DNA of 14,379 nucleotides from Candidatus Bathyarchaeota archaeon (GTDB lineage: Archaea > Thermoproteota > Bathyarchaeia > TCS64): assembly GCA_016934355.1 (NCBI GenBank), contig JAFGTA010000227.1, positions 1 through 14,379 of the forward strand. Direction: 5' to 3'. Numbering within the stretch: position 1 is the stretch's first letter; every line of letters begins with the position of its first letter. The notes under the pieces are model-generated. The model had not been told where the DNA came from, searched no databases, and worked only from the letters and a program-made list of their open reading frames with translations. A program made the position numbers and the translations under genes. This document shows positions 10,387-14,379 of this stretch, piece after piece.

Positions 10387-13230
10387 ATGAATAGTAAGAA
10401 AGCAATAACGCTACTAGTTCTAGTAACACTGATCATTGGAATGATCCCGGTGATAAGCGTCTCAGCTGTTTCGATTACCAGTATAGTTCCGACTAACGGC
10501 AAGAAGGGCGACACGATCGTCGTTAAAGGCGATGGTGTTCCCGCTGGTTATGTGGTTGAGCTATACTGGGACGACGTCACAGTGACGTGGAACGGAAAGG
10601 TTGGTAAGCTTAACAGCACAACCGCCGAGTCAGCCGGCACTTGGGAGGTCTGGTTCGATGTTCCTGAGGCCAAGGTTGGCACTCACAACGTTTGGATCAA
10701 GGTCCCCTCAGGTGGCGAGACCGCACAGAACCCATTCACAGTTAACCCCATGCTGAAGCTGAGTGCAAGCTCAGGTTTGGCGACAGAGAAGGTCACGGTG
10801 GACTACTATGGTTTCGGCAGCTCTAGGAACATGGCAACATTGTTCGTTGTTGATGCTGATCCAGCTAACTGGCACACCAGCACTACAACAGCCGCCGCCA
10901 TCGACACGATAGTCTCTGGCGAGACCGACTACGATGGAACCCTTACAAATAAGCCAGTCGATAAAGGCACATTAACCGTACTCATTAATGCGGTTGCTGC
11001 CTTTGCCGACGATGGCGCAGGAGGTCTAACGGCTCAGGGCGCTTTCACTGGTTCGGGTAAAATCAACTACGTCACAGGTGCCTGGGAGTTCACTGTTACT
11101 GGTGGTGCTACCGCAGGTCAGGCTGTAACGGCTACATATGATTATTACTCAGATCAGGCCGACGACACGTATCTCCTTAGCACAAGCGGAACAACAAACG
11201 ACATAGGTACTCTACTAGGTCGAAAAGTTACTGTCCCTGGTGCTACAGCGGGAGCCTACTTAATGGCAGGCTACGACTCGAAGGGTGTCGTATCTACTAA
11301 GGCTTTCACAATCGGCGCAGTGATCTCAGTAGACAAAGACGAGGTCGTCACTGGTGACATCATCAAGGTTGATGGAAGAGGATTCACAACTGGTGGTGCA
11401 GCTTTAATAGCCGCATGTGAACTACACAGAACAGGTACAGGTAAAATCGCTGATGCCGTCATTATTGACGACAAGACGGCGATAAAGACAGATGGCACAT
11501 TCAGCATACAGATTGTGATGCCCGACGGTCCGAAGAAGGACGATGACTACTTCCTCTACATCGAAGACAACGCAGGCACACCGAAGAGCGCTCAGGCTGA
11601 TCTTGAGATCACCGCTCTATCCGAGATTACTCTCGACCCAGAGTACGGTCCTCAGGGAAGCCGCGTGTCCATCTCGGGGAAGAACTTCCCCAAGATAAGG
11701 GGCGAAACTGTACTTGTCAAGCTATTTGAAGGTGCAATTGAGCGTGCGGACATCGAGGATTACGAGACAAACGCCGATGGTACCTTCTCAGGAACCTTCC
11801 GTGTACCCACTTGGCCAGACGCCGCATACTCAATTGTAGCCATGGCCGAATACAAGGCAGGTCCACCTCAGGTACTCTACAACGTTGAGGCCGACGCCGA
11901 CTTCAGAATCGGTACTATCCTCGTGCTTCTCTCTGATGATGAAGGCCCCGCCGGAATGAAGATCACGCTGACGGGCAGCGGATTCACAAACAGCGGAGAG
12001 TGGAACGCCACATTCGGAGACATTGATCTCTTCACAACTACTGCAACAACTGCACAAGGTCTGCTTGACGACGGCGGTAGCACACCCGTGTTCTACGTGC
12101 CACAGGTCGAGCCAGGTGAATACGAAATCTTAGTGCTTGACGTAACAGCCGAGATCGAGGTCGTTGTCCCCTTCACGGTGACAGCTACCACTGGCTTCAC
12201 AGTAAGCCCGGCTACGATGCCCTCAGGGTTCAACGTAACCATCACTGGTTCAAACTGGATTACCGACCCAACATCGACATTCACGTTCACGCTATACAAC
12301 GTGACTGGAACAGGTGCAATTGCGGATGAATGGGACATCGCGACGAAGATCCGGCAGTTCAAGGCCGGCAGCGCCGCCGAAGTACAGTTCGTCCGTCCCA
12401 ACGATGACGGCGAAATCGCCGCATGGTGGGAGGCAGAGCAGCCCGACGGCACCGAGCTAGACAAGGGTGTATACTACCTAAACGTAACAGACAACACAGA
12501 GGACTACTTCGTCCAAGTACAGGTAACCATAGGCGACAAGCACATCTACGCAGCGCCCAGAAAGTCCACGTTCCGCATCGGCGACACCGTGTCCTTCGTG
12601 CTCCAGCACAGCTTTGGCAACAAGGCACCTGTAGCCGGAGGAGACCTGAGGGTCTACGACCCAGACGGTAGCCTATACTGGGACGGCGACGACATCGACA
12701 CCTGGACCAAAGTGGAGATGTACTACACCGCACCGATCTCTTCACAGACAGCAGGCAACAACCCGATGATCCTCCTCGACGACGCACCTCTCGGCTCTTG
12801 GACATACAAGTGGCGCGAGGACGACGGCGACACGATAAAGGAGGGCTCATTCAACGTTGAGGCCGCTGCGGCTGACGTAATCGGAGAGCAGATCGAGGAC
12901 CTCAACTCGGCGATCGACGGCCTGACCAGCGACATCTCGACGGTCAGCAGCGCGGTCACGGGCCTACAGACCAACGTCAATAGCGCCATCCAGGCGGCCA
13001 ACGCGGCCGTCGCGGCAGCCAACGCAGCGACAGAGGCAGTCAACGCAGTAGCTGGCACAGCCAGCGACGCAGCTACGGCAGCGCAGAGCGCAGCCGACGC
13101 GGCAACGGACGCTCAGAGAGCGGCCAACGGACTGACCACACTCGTCTACGGCGCCATCGGCGCGAGCCTAGTAGCGGCACTTGCAGCAATCGTATCTCTA
13201 ATGCAGATAAGCAGAAGGATAGCAGGCTAA
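10387..13230 (+). CDS. S-layer-like surface protein with Ig-like repeats and C-terminal membrane anchor
   Basis: A 947-aa secreted protein. A Sec signal peptide covers residues 1-27 (MNSKK, hydrophobic core, ISVSA before the cut). The body holds about seven Ig-like (IPT/TIG-like) modules, each beginning with a P/S-x-x-G-x-K/x-V-x-I-x-G-x-G/N-F-like pattern: ITSIVPTNGKKGDTIVVKGD, ISVDKDEVVTGDIIKVDGRG, ITLDPEYGPQGSRVSISGKN, DDEGPAGMKITLTGSGF, VSPATMPSGFNVTITGSNW. A separate module is inserted in the second (about 169-265). An Ala-rich coiled coil spans about 832-915, and a membrane segment about 919-940 ends in ISRRIAG. There are five N-x-S/T sequons, four of them in the C-terminal half (WNATF, FNVT, YNVT, LNVT). 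The coiled coil plus anchor resembles archaeal S-layer stalk proteins (SlaB/tetrabrachion style). It probably lines the cell surface. It stands as a single gene with its own promoter and terminator. Confidence 0.85.
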   Translation: MNSKKAITLLVLVTLIIGMIPVISVSAVSITSIVPTNGKKGDTIVVKGDGVPAGYVVELYWDDVTVTWNGKVGKLNSTTAESAGTWEVWFDVPEAKVGTHNVWIKVPSGGETAQNPFTVNPMLKLSASSGLATEKVTVDYYGFGSSRNMATLFVVDADPANWHTSTTTAAAIDTIVSGETDYDGTLTNKPVDKGTLTVLINAVAAFADDGAGGLTAQGAFTGSGKINYVTGAWEFTVTGGATAGQAVTATYDYYSDQADDTYLLSTSGTTNDIGTLLGRKVTVPGATAGAYLMAGYDSKGVVSTKAFTIGAVISVDKDEVVTGDIIKVDGRGFTTGGAALIAACELHRTGTGKIADAVIIDDKTAIKTDGTFSIQIVMPDGPKKDDDYFLYIEDNAGTPKSAQADLEITALSEITLDPEYGPQGSRVSISGKNFPKIRGETVLVKLFEGAIERADIEDYETNADGTFSGTFRVPTWPDAAYSIVAMAEYKAGPPQVLYNVEADADFRIGTILVLLSDDEGPAGMKITLTGSGFTNSGEWNATFGDIDLFTTTATTAQGLLDDGGSTPVFYVPQVEPGEYEILVLDVTAEIEVVVPFTVTATTGFTVSPATMPSGFNVTITGSNWITDPTSTFTFTLYNVTGTGAIADEWDIATKIRQFKAGSAAEVQFVRPNDDGEIAAWWEAEQPDGTELDKGVYYLNVTDNTEDYFVQVQVTIGDKHIYAAPRKSTFRIGDTVSFVLQHSFGNKAPVAGGDLRVYDPDGSLYWDGDDIDTWTKVEMYYTAPISSQTAGNNPMILLDDAPLGSWTYKWREDDGDTIKEGSFNVEAAAADVIGEQIEDLNSAIDGLTSDISTVSSAVTGLQTNVNSAIQAANAAVAAANAATEAVNAVAGTASDAATAAQSAADAATDAQRAANGLTTLVYGAIGASLVAALAAIVSLMQISRRIAG

Positions 13231-13249
13231 ACAGCCTAACCTCTTTTTT
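13224..13249 (+). terminator. Hairpin plus T-run terminator of the S-layer-like gene
   Basis: AGGCT-AAAC-AGCCT (13224-13237) is a perfect 5-bp stem that includes the TAA stop codon in its stem and loop. It is followed 6 nt later by a T6 run (13244-13249) and more T-rich sequence. A bacterial-style hairpin is unusual in archaea; the T tract alone would suffice. Confidence 0.55.
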
Positions 13250-13290
13250 ATTTTCATTTATAACAACCAGAGCAGAGGATACTCCGCTTC

Positions 13291-14184
13291 TTAGATCCGG
13301 GGCTTGAACTCGACTTCTTGAAGCCTTTCAGCAAGCCCGTAAAGCCTTTCCCTGCCTGGAGTCTCGCCGCCTATAACAGAGTCCTCGAACTCGTTATTCA
13401 CGAGGCTGACCAGCACGTCCATCTGCATGTCCAGACGCTCAGCGTCGGCCTCACCTATGCCAGAGTAACCGCCAAGCTCCTTCTCCCATAGAAGGTAGAA
13501 CGTAGATACGAACAGGTGGTGGTACCTCTTGTCAAACCATTCAGACGGGTGCTTCGACGCCTCCGCGACGCCCCGCAGCACGATCTCGAGGAGCCCGAAG
13601 ACCTCCTTCTTAACCGCCCCCACATGCCTCTCGCGGAGCTCCGCCTCGAGCTTGTCAAGCGACACGCTGTACTGGCTTGGCTCCAGACCCTCCCTGTCCC
13701 GCTGAACAAGCTTAAGCTGCGTGAGAACCTCCTGGAGCCCCGGCCAGTTTATCTTCCCGCCGGTGCCGGCGGCCAGCTTGAAGAGGTTGTCCGCGAGGTC
13801 CAGGTTCAGGTAGAGCTGGCCTAGGTGAAGCTCCCGGGTCTCCCTGAACTCCCGTCTCTGACGCTCCACAAGCTCCTTCCTTCTCGTTATCTCCCCTTGG
13901 ACGCTGCTTTGGATCTCAGTTATCTGCTCCTCGTAGACTGTAAAGAAGGTAAGCTCCTTTGCCTCGCCTTCGGCTGTGTAGCTTAGCCTGAGCCTCTGTG
14001 ATCCGGTGTACGGCTTGTGGCCTTTGCTGAGCTCGGTTTCCTGAACCTGCTCCAGCTTGATCTCTGCGGTGGGTACCATTTTTCTGCCGACGAGACCTCT
14101 CTGAACCGATACGGTTATGGTGTCGCCGTCCAGAGCTAGCTCGGCGGTTTCGCCTTTCAGAAGCTTTCCCCGGACCTCAGGCAT
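13291..14184 (-). CDS. Unknown 297-aa protein, beta-rich N-terminus (PH-like?) and helical C-terminus
   Basis: A 297-aa soluble protein; I do not recognise a named family. Residues 1-100 are beta-rich, with alternating strands such as ETAELALDGDTITVSVQRGL, AEIKLEQVQETEL, RLRLSYTAEGEAKELTFFTV and a closing helix EEQITEIQSSV. This layout resembles a PH-like domain, seven strands closed by a helix; that is a pattern-based guess. After a charged helix (ITRRKELVERQRREFRETRE) the remainder is helical, with no membrane segment or catalytic motif visible. ATG 14184 is chosen because the upstream gene's stop (14179-14177) overlaps it as ATGCCTGA, giving translational coupling, and because residues before it in this frame are out-of-frame coding of that gene. 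It converges on the S-layer-like gene. Confidence 0.75.
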   Translation of the reverse strand: MPEVRGKLLKGETAELALDGDTITVSVQRGLVGRKMVPTAEIKLEQVQETELSKGHKPYTGSQRLRLSYTAEGEAKELTFFTVYEEQITEIQSSVQGEITRRKELVERQRREFRETRELHLGQLYLNLDLADNLFKLAAGTGGKINWPGLQEVLTQLKLVQRDREGLEPSQYSVSLDKLEAELRERHVGAVKKEVFGLLEIVLRGVAEASKHPSEWFDKRYHHLFVSTFYLLWEKELGGYSGIGEADAERLDMQMDVLVSLVNNEFEDSVIGGETPGRERLYGLAERLQEVEFKPRI

Positions 14185-14379
14185 CCGGGTTCCTCCGCAG
14201 CGAGTCCGAGGTCTCTTCGAGGGTGAGGGGCGAGTAAGTCGTCCTATGGTACATCTTGAGGTACTCGATGCCGTACTTCTCGGCCACGCCCAGCTCATTC
14301 AGCCTCACCTCCCCCTTATCGTCGAGGATGCGGGTGATCTTCTTCTGGAACACGGGGTAGTTGAGCAGCATCTCCTTCC
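14177..14379 (-). CDS. C-terminal part of an unknown protein, cut by the window edge
   Basis: The frame is open from the right edge to TGA at 14179-14177, giving at least 66 residues: KEMLLNYPVFQKKITRILDD, then GEVRLNELGVAEKYGIEYLK and a tail ending DSLRRNPDA. An ATG lies at 14371, but the purine-rich GGAAGGAG touches it directly and so cannot serve as its ribosome binding site; the frame stays open upstream, so the gene probably extends past the window. Codon use matches the neighbours. No domain is recognised; the helix-turn pattern around ELGVAEKYGIEYLK could be a small helical domain. It overlaps the next gene by 8 nt and is clearly in one operon with it. Confidence 0.6.
   Translation of the reverse strand, partial: KEMLLNYPVFQKKITRILDDKGEVRLNELGVAEKYGIEYLKMYHRTTYSPLTLEETSDSLRRNPDA

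Noticed and set aside
13291..14298. A longer version of the 297-aa protein starting at 14298
   Set aside because: The extra residues are Arg/Ser/Thr-rich out-of-frame sequence of the overlapping upstream gene; ATG 14184 fits the overlap.
1..14379. CRISPR arrays, tRNA/rRNA genes, insertion sequences or prophage genes
   Set aside because: No regularly spaced direct repeats, tRNA-like cloverleaf ends, transposase motifs or integrase were seen in the window.

Overview
The window is archaeal. The evidence is a CDP-archaeol synthase (CarS), a RadB-type recombinase paralogue, a SpeH-type AdoMet decarboxylase, an S-layer-like protein with a C-terminal membrane anchor, and small ribbon-helix-helix (RHH) proteins. 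Several genes have TATA-like boxes 24-30 nt before the start codon and no Shine-Dalgarno (leaderless), while others carry a GGTGA-type site. The GC-rich coding, AGG/AGA/ATA codon use and gene set would fit a thermophile. The lineage cannot be fixed from the sequence; a TACK-type archaeon is only a guess.

Layout. Bases 1-622 hold a divergent pair: a truncated macrodomain protein (minus) and SpeH (plus), apparently sharing one TATA box. Bases 623-887 are a non-coding leader with two inverted repeats, followed by an NhaP/CPA1 cation:proton antiporter (888-2138). A coding-like 49-codon small gene or gene remnant follows (2180-2329). Next come a protein with a degenerate response-regulator receiver domain (2485-3153), a 54-aa RHH protein (3316-3480) and a double zinc-ribbon protein (3653-4012). 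Bases 4147-6306 are a tight plus-strand operon: PfkB-family sugar kinase, RadB and CarS. Its last stop codon abuts the stop of a convergent COG1237-type metallo-beta-lactamase-fold protein (6307-7215). Upstream on the same minus strand is an alkaline-phosphatase/sulfatase-superfamily enzyme with Thr at the nucleophile position (7308-8576).

From 8619 the plus strand carries a 65-aa RHH-like protein divergent from the sulfatase-like gene, then two tandem, translationally coupled paralogues of unknown family (8912-10076). An AT-rich 310-bp intergenic region with a promoter framed by an inverted repeat follows. It leads into a 947-aa S-layer-like protein (10387-13230) made of Ig-like modules, an Ala-rich coiled coil and a C-terminal membrane segment. 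The right end has two overlapping minus-strand genes of unknown function (13291-14379), the upstream one cut by the window edge.

Functionally this is a mix of housekeeping (polyamine synthesis, ion homeostasis, archaeal lipid synthesis, recombination) and a surface-related half. The best candidates for undescribed biology are the twin paralogues at 8912-10076, which sit between the sulfatase-like/RHH pair and the S-layer gene; the degenerate receiver protein; and the module inserted in the S-layer protein.
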